Assembly: GCF_020103725.1 (NCBI RefSeq)
Contig: NZ_JAHXBG010000011.1
Location: 62,001-126,000, forward strand
DNA from: Hyalangium gracile
GTDB taxonomy: Bacteria; Myxococcota; Myxococcia; Myxococcales; Myxococcaceae
Direction of reading: 5' to 3'
DNA: 64,000 bases
In this document: piece by piece, positions 43,710-52,439 of the stretch
How positions within the stretch are numbered: the first letter of the stretch is position 1
Layout of the letters: each line of letters opens with the position of its first letter
Made by a program: the position numbers and the translations under genes
Notes under the pieces: generated by a model
Told to the model about the DNA's origin: nothing
Seen by the model: the letters and a program-made list of their open reading frames with translations, nothing else
Database searches by the model: none

Positions 43710-44018
43710 ATGAATCAGGGTAGCCGTGAGCAAGAGGTGTTCCAAAGGATCCAGGAGCACCTGAAAGCGGTGGATCCCCAACTGGATCTCAGTGCGATTG
43801 CCCCTGGCGCCTCGCTGAGTCAGCAGCTGGGCCTGGACTCGCTGCGGCTGGCTACCCTGTTTGATCGCATCCGCCAGGACAACGCTGGCATCAACCTGCT
43901 CCCCTGGTTCATGAACGCGGCGCGTCAAGGTGGTGACTCGCTGGAGAGCCTGGTCACCTTCATGGTGAAGGCAGGCGAGCAGCAGCAACAGCAGCAGTCG
44001 CAGCAGCGGGCACCCTGA
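43710..44018 (+). CDS. Acyl carrier protein
   Basis: 102 residues with GGGAGGGAG before ATG 43710. The phosphopantetheine site is GLDSLR, with Ser44 as attachment residue; helices around it fit an ACP (FQRIQEHLKAVDPQLD, LATLFDRIRQD). The C-terminus is a Gln-rich run encoded by CAG/CAA triplets. ACPs carry acyl chains as thioesters. As first gene of a cluster with a fatty acyl-AMP ligase and a type III PKS, it probably carries the fatty starter unit. A 197-base gap separates it from the PKS gene. Confidence 0.88.
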   Translation: MNQGSREQEVFQRIQEHLKAVDPQLDLSAIAPGASLSQQLGLDSLRLATLFDRIRQDNAGINLLPWFMNAARQGGDSLESLVTFMVKAGEQQQQQQSQQRAP

Positions 44019-44215
44019 GTCCGAGAGACTGTACTGCCCGTCTCTGAAGCCCGCGGGTTCGTCTCTCCATGGCCTCGGCTCGGCCCAGCCGGGGGGACTG
44101 CTCCTTCGCACGAACTACTTCCGCCCGATTCCCGCTCGCGAGGAGCGTGACAGTCCGTCCTCGCCGTCGTCTCGGAGTCCTTTCGCTCCCCATCCGGTAT
44201 CCAGAGAGGTCCCCC

Positions 44216-45268
44216 ATGCCCAGCCAGAAGCTGCCCACCGTGCTGAAGATCGAGTCAGCGGCTCCCCCCCAGGTCTACTCCCAGGAGGAGCTGTTCAACA
44301 CCTTCTTCAAGCAGCTGTACGAGAGCATTCCCCAGGCCGAGGAGCTGTTCCGGTCCACGCGCGTCAAGCAGCGGCACCTGTGCTGGGGGCCGCAGGAGGC
44401 GTTCGCCAACGGCTCGCCGCCCACCAGCGAGCGCATGCGGCGCTGGGAGCGCACGGTGCACGAGCTGGGGCTGCAGTCGCTGCCACCGCTGCTGCAGAGC
44501 GTGGATCGCGAGCGCGTGGGCAGCTTCGTGATGGCCAGCTGCACGGGCTACGCGGGGCCCACGCCGGAGATGATGCTGGCGCGCGCGATGGGGCTGCGCA
44601 AGGACCTGCGCCGCACGATGATCGGACACATGGGCTGCTACGCGGCCTTCAACACGCTGAAGGTGGCGGTGGACGCGCTGGCGGCGCGCCCCGATGAGCT
44701 GGTGCTGGTGAACTGCACGGAGCTGTGCGGGCTCCACGTGCGGCCGGAGGTGACCAAGGAGCAGGTCGTGGTCCACTCGCTCTTCGGTGACGCGAGCGCC
44801 TCGCTGCTGCTCTCCAACGAGGAGCCCGGGGCGGGCCCGCAGATCATCCGGACGCACACGGAGACGCACTACGAGACGCACGAGGCGATGACGTGGACGG
44901 TGCTGGATGACGGCTTCCGGATGACGCTGTCGTCGTACGTGCCCTTCATCCTCTCGGAGGCGGTGATCCCGTTCCTGGAGCGGCTGCTGGGGCCCTCGGG
45001 GCTGCGGGTGGAGGACGTGAAGCACTGGGGCATCCACCCGGGCGGGCCGAAGATCGTCGACTTCGTCGCCAGGCGGCTCGCGCTCTCCGAGCAGCAGCAG
45101 CGCGCGTCGTGGGAGGTGCTGGCGAACTACGGCAACTGCTCCTCGTCGACGATCCTGCTCATCCTCAAGAACATCCTCGAGGTGGACCGCCCCAAGCCCG
45201 GCGAGTACGGAGTGTTCATGGCCTTCGGGCCGGGGCTCACCATGGAGTCGATGCTGATCCGCTTCTGA
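44216..45268 (+). CDS. Type III polyketide synthase (chalcone synthase-like)
   Basis: 350 residues from ATG 44216 (GAGAGG upstream). The catalytic triad is visible: Cys141 in IGHMGCYAAFN, His274 in WGIHPGGPKIVD and Asn307 in ANYGNCSSST, plus the AFGPGLTMES loop. Such enzymes extend an acyl starter with malonyl-CoA and cyclise the product to resorcinols, pyrones or related aromatics. With an adjacent ACP and acyl-AMP ligase the starter is probably a fatty acyl-ACP, which would give an alkylresorcinol or alkylpyrone. The exact product is not predictable here. Confidence 0.93.
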   Translation: MPSQKLPTVLKIESAAPPQVYSQEELFNTFFKQLYESIPQAEELFRSTRVKQRHLCWGPQEAFANGSPPTSERMRRWERTVHELGLQSLPPLLQSVDRERVGSFVMASCTGYAGPTPEMMLARAMGLRKDLRRTMIGHMGCYAAFNTLKVAVDALAARPDELVLVNCTELCGLHVRPEVTKEQVVVHSLFGDASASLLLSNEEPGAGPQIIRTHTETHYETHEAMTWTVLDDGFRMTLSSYVPFILSEAVIPFLERLLGPSGLRVEDVKHWGIHPGGPKIVDFVARRLALSEQQQRASWEVLANYGNCSSSTILLILKNILEVDRPKPGEYGVFMAFGPGLTMESMLIRF

Positions 45269-45283
45269 GCGCGGGGACTGCCC

Positions 45284-47086
45284 ATGACGATCTCCAGCCC
45301 TCACCTGATCTCCGGCCCCACGCTCAACTTCGGTCCTGGCATGGGCGTCCACCCCGCGCGACGGCACTTCACGCCGAGCCACACCTTCACTCCGCTCACG
45401 CGCTACACCAGCGTGGCGGACATCCTGATGGAGCGCGCGCGGAGGGATCCGAACCGGGAGACGTTCTTCCTGGTGGACATCGAGGACAAGCTGACCTCGG
45501 TGACCAACGCGGGCATGCTGGCGCTGGCGCAGCAGGCCGCCTCGGCGCTGTCCCGGCGGGGAGTGAAGCGCGGGGATCGCGTCTTCATCTGCTTCGACAC
45601 GGGCCCCGCGCAGCTGTGCGCCTTCTTCGGCTGCAGCCTGCTGGGCGCGGTGCCGGTGATGGCGGAGCCGCCGCTGGGGTTCGCGCGCATGCTGAGCTGG
45701 CAGGAGCGGGCGCGCAAGCTGACGGCGGACGCGGAGGTGAAGGCCTTCATCGTGGAGGAGGGCCTGCGCGAGCTGGCCGAGCCGGTGGCCGCCGAGCGAG
45801 GCGGGCTGCCCATCATGGGGCCCACGGAGCTGATGGAGCCCGGCGAGCCGGTGGACGTGCCCGCGCTGAGGCCGGACGAGCTGGCGTTCATCCAGTTCTC
45901 CTCGGGCACCACGTCGGATGCCAAGGGCGTGATGGTGACGCACGGGGCGCTGATGACGAACGCGACGCGCATCGCCGAGGCGACGCGCACGCAGCCCCAC
46001 CACCTGAACATGGCGTGGCTGCCGCTCTACCACGACATGGGACTGGTGGGGACGCTCATCACCCCGATGATCCGGGATCTGCAGGTGGCGCTGATGCCGC
46101 CGCTGAGCTTCGTGATGAAGCCGCAGCGCTGGCTGTGGGCGATCCACTACTTCAAGGCGGCGCTGAGCCAGGCGCCGAACTTCGCCTACCTCCTGTGCGT
46201 CAACAAGATCCCCGACGAGGAGCTGCGGGGGCTGAACCTGAGCTTCTGGCGCCTGGCCTTCTCGGGGGCCGAGTTCATCGACCACAGGACGCTGGAGAAG
46301 TTCCAGCAGCGCTTCGCGCAGTACGGGTTCCGAGCCACCACGCACTTCCCGGTGTACGGGATGGCGGAGTCCGTGCTGGCCGCCACGTTCCCGGATCCGG
46401 ACGCCGAGCCGTACCTGGACGTCATCTCGCGCGAGCGTCTGTACGAGGACGGCGAGGCCGTCCCGGTAGCGCCGGAGGATCCGAACGCGATGGTGCTGGT
46501 GGGCGTCGGCCGGCCGTTCCCCGGGCACGAGCTGCGGATCGTCGACGCGGACGGAGCGCCGCTTCCGGAGCGCCGTCAGGGGCAGGTGCTGCTCAAGGGG
46601 CCGTCGCTGGCCGCGGGCTACGTGAACCAGCCGAAGCTGACCGCCGAGTCGTTCCGGGACGGCTGGCTGTGGACGGGAGACCTGGGCTACGTGGCGGACG
46701 GAGAGCTCTTCATCTCCGGGCGCATGAAGGAGCTCATCATCAAGGGAGGCCGCAACTACCACCCGTTCGCCTTCGAGACCGCGGCGGCGCAGGTGAAGGG
46801 CTGCCGCGCCGGCAGCGTGGTGGCGTTCGGGGCGCCGGATCCGACTGCTGGCACCGAGCACGTCGTCATCGTCTTCGAGACGAACGTGGAGGATGCGGCC
46901 GAGGTCTCCGCGCTCTGCAAGCAGGTGGAGAAGGCAGTCTACGACGCGACGGGGCTGCGGCCGGATCGGGTGCTGCCGGCTCCGCCCAGGACGCTGCCGA
47001 AGACGAGCAGCGGCAAGCTGCAGCGCGGTCGGGTCCGGGACATGGTGCTGGCCGGCAACCTGCCTTCGGTGCCACCCAAGGAGTGA
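45284..47086 (+). CDS. Fatty acyl-AMP ligase (FAAL)
   Basis: 600 residues, the usual FAAL size. The adenylation motifs are IQFSSGTTSDAKGVMVTHG, the FAAL-type LPLYHDMGLVGTLI, FPVYGMAESVLAATF, a GWLWTGDLGYVADGELFISG block and C-terminal Lys in PKTSSGKLQRG. The family activates fatty acids as acyl-AMP and passes them to an ACP rather than to CoA; absence of CoA use is family knowledge, not seen. It starts 15 bases after the PKS gene and should load the ACP encoded at 43710. Confidence 0.93.
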   Translation: MTISSPHLISGPTLNFGPGMGVHPARRHFTPSHTFTPLTRYTSVADILMERARRDPNRETFFLVDIEDKLTSVTNAGMLALAQQAASALSRRGVKRGDRVFICFDTGPAQLCAFFGCSLLGAVPVMAEPPLGFARMLSWQERARKLTADAEVKAFIVEEGLRELAEPVAAERGGLPIMGPTELMEPGEPVDVPALRPDELAFIQFSSGTTSDAKGVMVTHGALMTNATRIAEATRTQPHHLNMAWLPLYHDMGLVGTLITPMIRDLQVALMPPLSFVMKPQRWLWAIHYFKAALSQAPNFAYLLCVNKIPDEELRGLNLSFWRLAFSGAEFIDHRTLEKFQQRFAQYGFRATTHFPVYGMAESVLAATFPDPDAEPYLDVISRERLYEDGEAVPVAPEDPNAMVLVGVGRPFPGHELRIVDADGAPLPERRQGQVLLKGPSLAAGYVNQPKLTAESFRDGWLWTGDLGYVADGELFISGRMKELIIKGGRNYHPFAFETAAAQVKGCRAGSVVAFGAPDPTAGTEHVVIVFETNVEDAAEVSALCKQVEKAVYDATGLRPDRVLPAPPRTLPKTSSGKLQRGRVRDMVLAGNLPSVPPKE

Positions 47087-47094
47087 CTTCCCAG

Positions 47095-48660
47095 ATGGTA
47101 CCGGTGGCGATCGTGGGGGCGGGCCCGGTGGGCCTCACCCTGGCCAATCTCCTGGGGCTCCGGGGCATCCAGACCGTGGTCCTCGAGCGCAACGCGGGGA
47201 CGGTGGAGGAGGCCCGGGCCGTCAGCCTGGACGACGAGGCGCTGCGCATCCTCGCCGCCACGGGCCTGCTGGACACGCTCTCGGCGGACATGATCCTGGG
47301 GGCGAGGGCCACCTACTACGACAGTGACGGCGGCATCCTGTTCGAGGTCGAGCCGACCCAGCCCGCCTTCGGCTATCCGCTCATCTCCTTGTTCCTGCAG
47401 CCCAGGCTCGAGGCGGGGCTCGCCGAGGGCACCAGGCGCTTCGAGCACGTGCAGGTGAGGTTCCGCCACTCGGTGGATCGCCTCACCCCCGAGGCCGACG
47501 GCGTCGTGCTCGAGGGCTACGACGCGGACCATCGCCGCTTCTCGCTGAAGGCGAGCTACGTGGTCGGCTGTGATGGGGGGCGCAGCACGGTGCGCTCGGA
47601 GACGGGCATCCAGATGGTGGGCTCCACGTACAAGGAGCGCTGGCTGGTGCTGGATGCCGCCGGGTACACGTACGGCGAGCCTCGGGTCCGGTTCTTCTGC
47701 GATCCCGCGCGCCCGACCGTCTCCGTGCCGATACCTCACGGGTGCCACCGCTGGGAGTTCCTGCTCCAGCCCCACGAGACGGATGAGGAGATGCTGGCGC
47801 CGGAGAAGCTCGACGCGCTGCTGCGCCGACACATCGATCCGCGCTCCATCCAGATCCTGCGCAAGGTCGTCTACACGTTCCACGCGCGGCGGGCGGGGCG
47901 CTTCCGCAAGGGCCGGATCCTCCTCGCGGGGGACGCGGCCCACCTCATGCCTCCGTTTGGCGGGCAGGGCATGTGCTCGGGCCTGCGGGATGCGCACAAC
48001 CTGAGCTGGAAGCTGGACGCGGTGCTCCAGGGGCGTGCGTCGGACAAGCTGCTGGACACCTATGAGGCGGAGCGCTCCCGGCACGTGCGCGAGATGACGC
48101 TGGGGTCGACGCTCCTGGGGCAGATCGTGATGGCGCGCAACCGGGCGGGAGTGAGCCTGCGCGACGCCTTCTTCAAGATGCTCTCGCTCAGCCCGGAGAC
48201 CCGGCTCTTCGTGCGTGAGGCGCGCTTCAAGCCCCCGCCGCAGATCCAGGCGGGCCTGCTCTGGCGCCACCTGGAGCGAGGGCCCTGGACCGGGGTGATG
48301 CTCCCCCAGCCACGGGTGCGGACCGCGAGCGGGGAGGTGCTGCTGCTCGATCAGGTGCTGGGACCGGACTTCACGCTCCTGGGGCTGAACGCGGATCCGT
48401 CCTTCGCCCTGCCTGCCCAGCTCCTGGCGCGCTGGACGCGGCTCGCGCTGCGTCAGCTCAGCGTCGTGCGGCCCTCCAGCCGGAGCCAGCTCCGGGCCAA
48501 CGAGGTGGTCGACGTGGATGGCGTGTTCTCCTCGGCGACGGGCGAGAAGGCCTCCGGCTTCTGCCTGCTGCGCCCGGACCGGTACGTCGCCGCGCACTTC
48601 CACGCGGACCAGGCTCCGCTCGTATCGGAGTTCCTCGAGCGCTCCTTCCAGTCCGCCTGA
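47095..48660 (+). CDS. FAD-dependent aromatic monooxygenase (MhpA/PheA type)
   Basis: 521 residues from ATG 47095. FAD motifs are VAIVGAGPVGLTLANLLGLR (N-terminal GxGxxG), GCDGGRSTVRSETG (DG motif) and LLAGDAAHLMPPFGGQGMCS (GD motif); the C-terminal third resembles the thioredoxin-like end of phenol hydroxylases (LRPDRYVAAHF). It hydroxylates aromatic rings with NAD(P)H and O2. In this cluster it probably oxidises the PKS product, for example a resorcinol to a hydroquinone or quinone. It begins nine bases after the ligase. Confidence 0.9.
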   Translation: MVPVAIVGAGPVGLTLANLLGLRGIQTVVLERNAGTVEEARAVSLDDEALRILAATGLLDTLSADMILGARATYYDSDGGILFEVEPTQPAFGYPLISLFLQPRLEAGLAEGTRRFEHVQVRFRHSVDRLTPEADGVVLEGYDADHRRFSLKASYVVGCDGGRSTVRSETGIQMVGSTYKERWLVLDAAGYTYGEPRVRFFCDPARPTVSVPIPHGCHRWEFLLQPHETDEEMLAPEKLDALLRRHIDPRSIQILRKVVYTFHARRAGRFRKGRILLAGDAAHLMPPFGGQGMCSGLRDAHNLSWKLDAVLQGRASDKLLDTYEAERSRHVREMTLGSTLLGQIVMARNRAGVSLRDAFFKMLSLSPETRLFVREARFKPPPQIQAGLLWRHLERGPWTGVMLPQPRVRTASGEVLLLDQVLGPDFTLLGLNADPSFALPAQLLARWTRLALRQLSVVRPSSRSQLRANEVVDVDGVFSSATGEKASGFCLLRPDRYVAAHFHADQAPLVSEFLERSFQSA

Positions 48661-48712
48661 GCTTCTGTTTCGCGCTGCCTGGCGGGCCGCTAGGATGAGC
48701 CGGGGTGCGCGG

Positions 48713-49798
48713 ATGACGGATGCAGACCTTCTGAAGGAAGCGGAGCGGCTCCAGGTGTTGTTGGCGGAGCACGCCGCGAAGCACGATCGAGACACCACCT
48801 TCTCCGAGGAGGGGAGGGAGGCCATCGTCCGGTCGCCGTTGAACACGGCGCTGCTGGATGGCGCCTCCTGGCTCACCTTCGGGCGGATTGTCGCCGCCCT
48901 GTCGCGGGGAGATGCCTCCTTCGGCACGGCGTGGCTGATGCACCAGGGCGCGGCGGCCGCCCTGCGGGCCCTGCCAGAGCCCGCGCTGGTCTCCTCCTTC
49001 GAGGCCGAGTTCCGCAAGGGCGCCTGGTTCGGCAACGCCCTGGGCGAGCCCACCAGCGGCAACCAGTTCCTGTCGCCCCAGCAGCAGGCCCGCCGCGTGG
49101 AGGGAGGCTGGCGCCTCAGCGGGGCCAAGCGCTTCGTCTCGGGAGGCGAGCACGCGAGGTACCTGCTCACCAATGCCCTCTGTGACGGGGTGCCCGGCTT
49201 CTTCCTCATCGACAAGGATGAGTCCATCCGCGTGGAGGAGATCTGGGATCCCATGGGCATGCGCGCCACGCGCAGCCAGCTGATGCACTTCCAGGACACG
49301 CTCCTGCCGGAGTCCCGCCGGCTGCGGTTGGATCCCTCCGCGCCCAACGCCATCGCCGTGGGCCTGCCGTGGATCTCCGTGGGCATCGCCGAGGCGTCCC
49401 TGGACTTCGCCATCCGCTACGCCAAGGAGCGCCGGCTGCCCCCGGAGAACCGGCCCATCGCCGAGCTCCAGTGGGTCCAGTTCTCGGTGGCGGACATGAG
49501 CACCCGCCTGGAGGCCGCGCGCTCGCTGGCCATGCGCTCGGCCACCGCCACCGATCAGCGCGCGCCGGATGCCCCCGTTCTGCAGATGCAGGCCAAGTCC
49601 GTCGCCAACGAGGCGGCCGTGGCCATCAGCACCGCGGCGCTGGAGATCGCCGGAGGCTCGGGCTACCTGCGCAGCCGCCCCATCGAGCGCTACGTCCGGG
49701 ACGCCATGAGCGGGCCGCTGATGGCCTGGTCCTCCGCCGTCGTCCGCGACTTCGTCGGCAAGTCGCTCCTCGGGCTGCTGGGACCGCCTCCGGGCTGA
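48713..49798 (+). CDS. Acyl-CoA dehydrogenase-like flavoprotein
   Basis: 361 residues from ATG 48713; ATG 48695 is an alternative, and neither has a strong ribosome site. Family pattern: FGNALGEPTSGNQFL, GGWRLSGAKRFVSGGEHARY, FLIDKDESIRVEEIWDPMG, ATRSQLMHFQDTLLP and a C-terminal helical bundle (NEAAVAISTAALEIAGGSGY, SRPIERYVRDAMSGPLMAWS). The usual catalytic Glu cannot be placed with confidence. Close relatives include both dehydrogenases and flavin-dependent monooxygenases, so it may desaturate or hydroxylate the acyl chain or the ring. It closes the cluster, in the same direction. Confidence 0.88.
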   Translation: MTDADLLKEAERLQVLLAEHAAKHDRDTTFSEEGREAIVRSPLNTALLDGASWLTFGRIVAALSRGDASFGTAWLMHQGAAAALRALPEPALVSSFEAEFRKGAWFGNALGEPTSGNQFLSPQQQARRVEGGWRLSGAKRFVSGGEHARYLLTNALCDGVPGFFLIDKDESIRVEEIWDPMGMRATRSQLMHFQDTLLPESRRLRLDPSAPNAIAVGLPWISVGIAEASLDFAIRYAKERRLPPENRPIAELQWVQFSVADMSTRLEAARSLAMRSATATDQRAPDAPVLQMQAKSVANEAAVAISTAALEIAGGSGYLRSRPIERYVRDAMSGPLMAWSSAVVRDFVGKSLLGLLGPPPG

Positions 49799-49802
49799 GC
49801 CC

Positions 49803-51158
49803 TCAGGCGCGCGTGACGGGCAGGCGGATGGTGAAGGTGGTGCCCTGGCCGGGCGCGCTCTCGACCTCGATGCGGCCCTGGTGCCGGGCGATGATGCTCT
49901 GGCTGACGGACAGGCCCAGCCCGGTGCCCTGGCCTCGGGGCTTGGTGGTGAAGAAGGGGGTGAAGAGCCGGGAGAGCGTCTCCGGCGCCATGCCCTTGCC
50001 CGTGTCCGCGATGCGCACCACCACCTCGTTGCCCTCGTGCCGGGTGCGGACGCGAATCTCGCCCGTCGTCTCGATGGCCTGGGCCGCGTTGATGAGCAGG
50101 TTGGTGAAGACCTGGGAGAGCTGCGTCGGGTGGCAGCGGATCATCGGCAGCGGACCGAGATCCCGCTCCACCGTGCACTTGTACTTGAGCTCGTTCCACA
50201 CCATGCGCAGCGTGGACTCCAGCTCCGTGTTCACGTCCGCCAGCTGTGCCTCGCCCGAGTCATCCCGAGCGAACATCCTCAGGCTCTGGACGATCTCCTT
50301 GATGCGCCGCGCGCCCTCCATGGACTCCTGGAGCAGGGCGGGCATGTCATCGACGATCGAGGCCGCGTCCTCCTTCTTCCACAGCGCCTCGATCCGGGCG
50401 AGCACGGCCTCCCGGGCCGCCAGAGGCATGGAGCCCTGGGCGACGAGCAGCTCCTGCTGCAGGTGCAGCAGCGGCGTGAGGGCCGAGACGTACTGACAGA
50501 GCGTGCTCAGGTTGCTCAGCACATAGCTCATGGGGTTGCTGACCTCGTGCGCGACGCCGGCGGCCATCTGTCCGATGGAGGCCAGCTTCTCGGCCTGGAT
50601 GAGCTGCATCTGCCGCTCCTCCAGCTCCCGGGTCGTCTGGAGCAGCTTCTCGGTGCGGCTCTGCACCAGCTCCTCCAGGTGCGCGCGGTGGCGCCGCAGC
50701 TCCTCATCCTGCTGGCGCAGCCGCTCCTCTGCCCGCTTGCGCTCGGTGATGTTGCGCACGATGCACACGGCCTCTTCCGGCCCGCTGCGGATGATGCGCG
50801 TCTCGTAGTGCTGGAGCCTGCCCCCTACCTCCAGCTCGTACTCGAAGACCTCCAGCGTGCCCTCGAGGATGGCCCGCCGCAGGCCCGCGAGCATCCGCTC
50901 GATGAGGGCCGCAGGGATGGGCATCTGGCGGATGTTGGTGCCGAGCAGGGCGGCCGGAGGGACCAGCAGCTCCTCGGGGCTGTTGACGATGAAGTCGAGG
51001 TAGGTGCCATCCAGGCTCTGCCGGAAGATGAGATCCGGCAAGGCGTGGAGCAGGGCATTCAGGCGCTCCTCGCTGCGCCGCGAGGCACGCGCGGCCTCCG
51101 TGTCGGCCTCGGCCCCCTCGAGGGAGCCCCGCTCCGCGGTGGTGGGCAGGTTCGACAT
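49803..51158 (-). CDS. Soluble PAS-domain sensor histidine kinase
   Basis: 451 residues. A PAS domain lies at about 28-145 (LNALLHALPDLIFRQSLDGT, YETRIIRSGPEEAVCIVRNI). A coiled coil (about 145-195) leads to the dimerisation region with phospho-His in GVAHEVSNPMSYVL, then the ATPase domain (NLLINAAQAIETTGEIRVRT, ADTGKGMAPETLSRLF, GTGLGLSVSQSIIARH). There is no membrane span, so sensing is cytoplasmic, and no receiver domain or partner regulator is adjacent. It converges on the biosynthetic cluster end, four bases from it. Confidence 0.93.
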   Translation of the reverse strand: MSNLPTTAERGSLEGAEADTEAARASRRSEERLNALLHALPDLIFRQSLDGTYLDFIVNSPEELLVPPAALLGTNIRQMPIPAALIERMLAGLRRAILEGTLEVFEYELEVGGRLQHYETRIIRSGPEEAVCIVRNITERKRAEERLRQQDEELRRHRAHLEELVQSRTEKLLQTTRELEERQMQLIQAEKLASIGQMAAGVAHEVSNPMSYVLSNLSTLCQYVSALTPLLHLQQELLVAQGSMPLAAREAVLARIEALWKKEDAASIVDDMPALLQESMEGARRIKEIVQSLRMFARDDSGEAQLADVNTELESTLRMVWNELKYKCTVERDLGPLPMIRCHPTQLSQVFTNLLINAAQAIETTGEIRVRTRHEGNEVVVRIADTGKGMAPETLSRLFTPFFTTKPRGQGTGLGLSVSQSIIARHQGRIEVESAPGQGTTFTIRLPVTRA

Positions 51159-51196
51159 CCAGAGGGCCTCGGACTTTCCGCTTCAGGAGCGCCACT

Positions 51197-51215
51197 CCCG
51201 CCGCAAGGGGGCGGG
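51197..51215 (-). terminator. Short hairpin after the first 97-residue paralog gene
   Basis: CCCGCC (51197-51202) pairs with GGCGGG (51210-51215) over a 7-base loop, 24 bases past the stop. It is weak and has no strong U run. Confidence 0.3.
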
Positions 51216-51238
51216 CCTGGGCGAGAACCCCCGGCGTC

Positions 51239-51532
51239 TCAGGACTGCAGTTCGAGCGACAGCGACTGGCCTGCCTCGAACTGGGGGGCCTGGCGCAGCC
51301 GCTCCAGCACCTGCTCGTGGCAGCGCAAGGTGACCATTGGAAGGGATCCCGGCTCGCTCACCCACTTGACCGCGTCCATCAGCCGGTGGGACTGCAAATA
51401 GTTCAGCACCCGCTCACGAAACTGCAGGCTCTCGTTGCGCCCCGCCTCGTAGAGAGCTCGACGATCACGCTGGGGCAAAGGGCGGTACGGCTTCTGCTCT
51501 TCCCGCGGCATGACGATCGCCTCAATCCACAT
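51239..51532 (-). CDS. Small conserved protein, tandem paralog A
   Basis: 97 residues from ATG 51532, with GGAGG nine bases upstream. It reads MWIEAIVMPREE, a basic middle (RALYEAGRNESLQFRERVLN), then VKWVSEPGSLPMVTLRCHEQ and a FEAGQSLSLELQS end. About three quarters of residues match paralog B at 51802-52095. The alternation of predicted strands and helices, ending in a P-V-T-strand plus helix, faintly recalls the I9 protease-propeptide fold, but this is weak. The family is not recognised; no signal peptide, so probably cytoplasmic. Confidence 0.78.
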   Translation of the reverse strand: MWIEAIVMPREEQKPYRPLPQRDRRALYEAGRNESLQFRERVLNYLQSHRLMDAVKWVSEPGSLPMVTLRCHEQVLERLRQAPQFEAGQSLSLELQS

Positions 51533-51776
51533 TCCCTGCACCCTCCGGTTTGCGCATCCGAAAGTAGCAAGGGCCGTCGTGGATGCATCCCGCTCGCGTT
51601 GCATTCACCCGCCGAATGGTTGCGTGCGAACGCCACGAGGGGCCAAATCCCGAGGGGATGGGAGTTCAGGAAAAACCTGCAAGCCTCCGACGAAGGCTCG
51701 TAAGTCCTTGGGCCGACTGGGGTTTCAGGGGGTAGACCGAAAACGCGATTCCGGTCGTTCAAGATGGAAGAGCGAA

Positions 51777-51798
51777 GCCCGCGGACGCCACCGCGGGC
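51777..51798 (-). terminator. Hairpin terminator after paralog B
   Basis: GCCCGCGG (51777-51784) pairs perfectly with CCGCGGGC (51791-51798) over a 6-base loop, three bases beyond the stop. On the minus strand it is followed by TTCGCTCTTCCATCTTG, moderately T-rich. Confidence 0.6.
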
Positions 51799-51801
51799 GG
51801 C

Positions 51802-52095
51802 TCAGGACTGCAGCTCGAGGGAGAGAGACTTGCCTGCCTCGAACTCAGGGGCCTTGCGAAGCCGCTCCAGAACGCGCTCCTGACAGCGCAGCGTGACCAT
51901 GGGAAGCGAACCCGGCTCGCTCACCCACTTGACCGCGTTCATGAGCTGATTGGCCTGCAGGAAGTTGAGCACCGTGGCTCGGAACTCCAGGCTCTCGTCG
52001 CGGCCGGCGTTGTACAGGGCGCGGCGGTCAAGCCGACGCGAGGGGCGGTAGGGCCTGGACTCCTCACGGGGCATGACGATTGCCTCGATCCACAT
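51802..52095 (-). CDS. Small conserved protein, tandem paralog B
   Basis: 97 residues from ATG 52095, with GGAGG seven bases upstream. It has the same length and layout as paralog A: MWIEAIVMPREE, RALYNAGRDESLEFRATVLN, then the invariant block AVKWVSEPGSLPMVTLRC and FEAGKSLSLELQS. Differences cluster in residues 13-60, while the last 35 residues are nearly identical. Own terminator and own leader suggest separate transcription, so the pair is a duplication with independent control rather than an operon. Function unknown. Confidence 0.78.
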   Translation of the reverse strand: MWIEAIVMPREESRPYRPSRRLDRRALYNAGRDESLEFRATVLNFLQANQLMNAVKWVSEPGSLPMVTLRCQERVLERLRKAPEFEAGKSLSLELQS

Positions 52096-52439
52096 GGTGC
52101 GGCCTCCGCGTGAGTGACAAGAAAACGGGCTACAGCAGATCATCGTGAGCCCTGTTCAGTAGTTGCGTCCAGATGCAAAACGACATGACGCGAAGAATCC
52201 TGAAACTTTTGCGTAGTAGGGCCTAAGGCCGCGCCAGATCAGGGGATTTTCCGCGTCCGCGCCTGGGTTGGCGGGCTGCGTCGAGGCCTCGAAGACGCGG
52301 GGTTGTCGCGACTCGGGGGGATTCCTTTTCTTTGAGAAGAGAATTTCCGAAGCGGTGGACCTGGCGTGGCGTGCGGGCAACGGCCAACCTGTGGCGTCCC
52401 ACAATCCGCTATGGTGGCGCGCCGTCCTGGAGGATCCGA
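52096..52439. other. Divergent intergenic region
   Basis: These 344 bases separate paralog B (minus) from a secreted-protein gene (plus). The left part has a run of lower-GC sequence around 52150-52220 that should hold the paralog B promoter. I see no clear -35/-10 pair, no RNA gene and no repeat. Confidence 0.45.

Larger units (their letters stand above)
43710..49798 (+). other. Type III PKS / FAAL lipid biosynthetic gene cluster
   Basis: Five same-strand genes: ACP, type III PKS, FAAL, FAD monooxygenase and an ACAD-like flavoprotein. FAAL plus ACP plus type III PKS is the logic known from phenolic-lipid and cylindrocyclophane-type pathways; the oxidases suggest an oxidised alkylresorcinol or alkylquinone. 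No methyltransferase, transporter or pathway regulator is encoded inside the block. Confidence 0.8.

Noticed and set aside
43979-44010. CAG-rich run at the end of the acyl carrier protein as a regulatory repeat
   Set aside because: It is in frame and codes a Gln-rich tail; too short and irregular to claim more.
45109-48660. 1183-residue plus-strand reading before the monooxygenase
   Set aside because: Its first two thirds overlap the PKS and ligase genes out of frame; the FAD motif starts at 47095.
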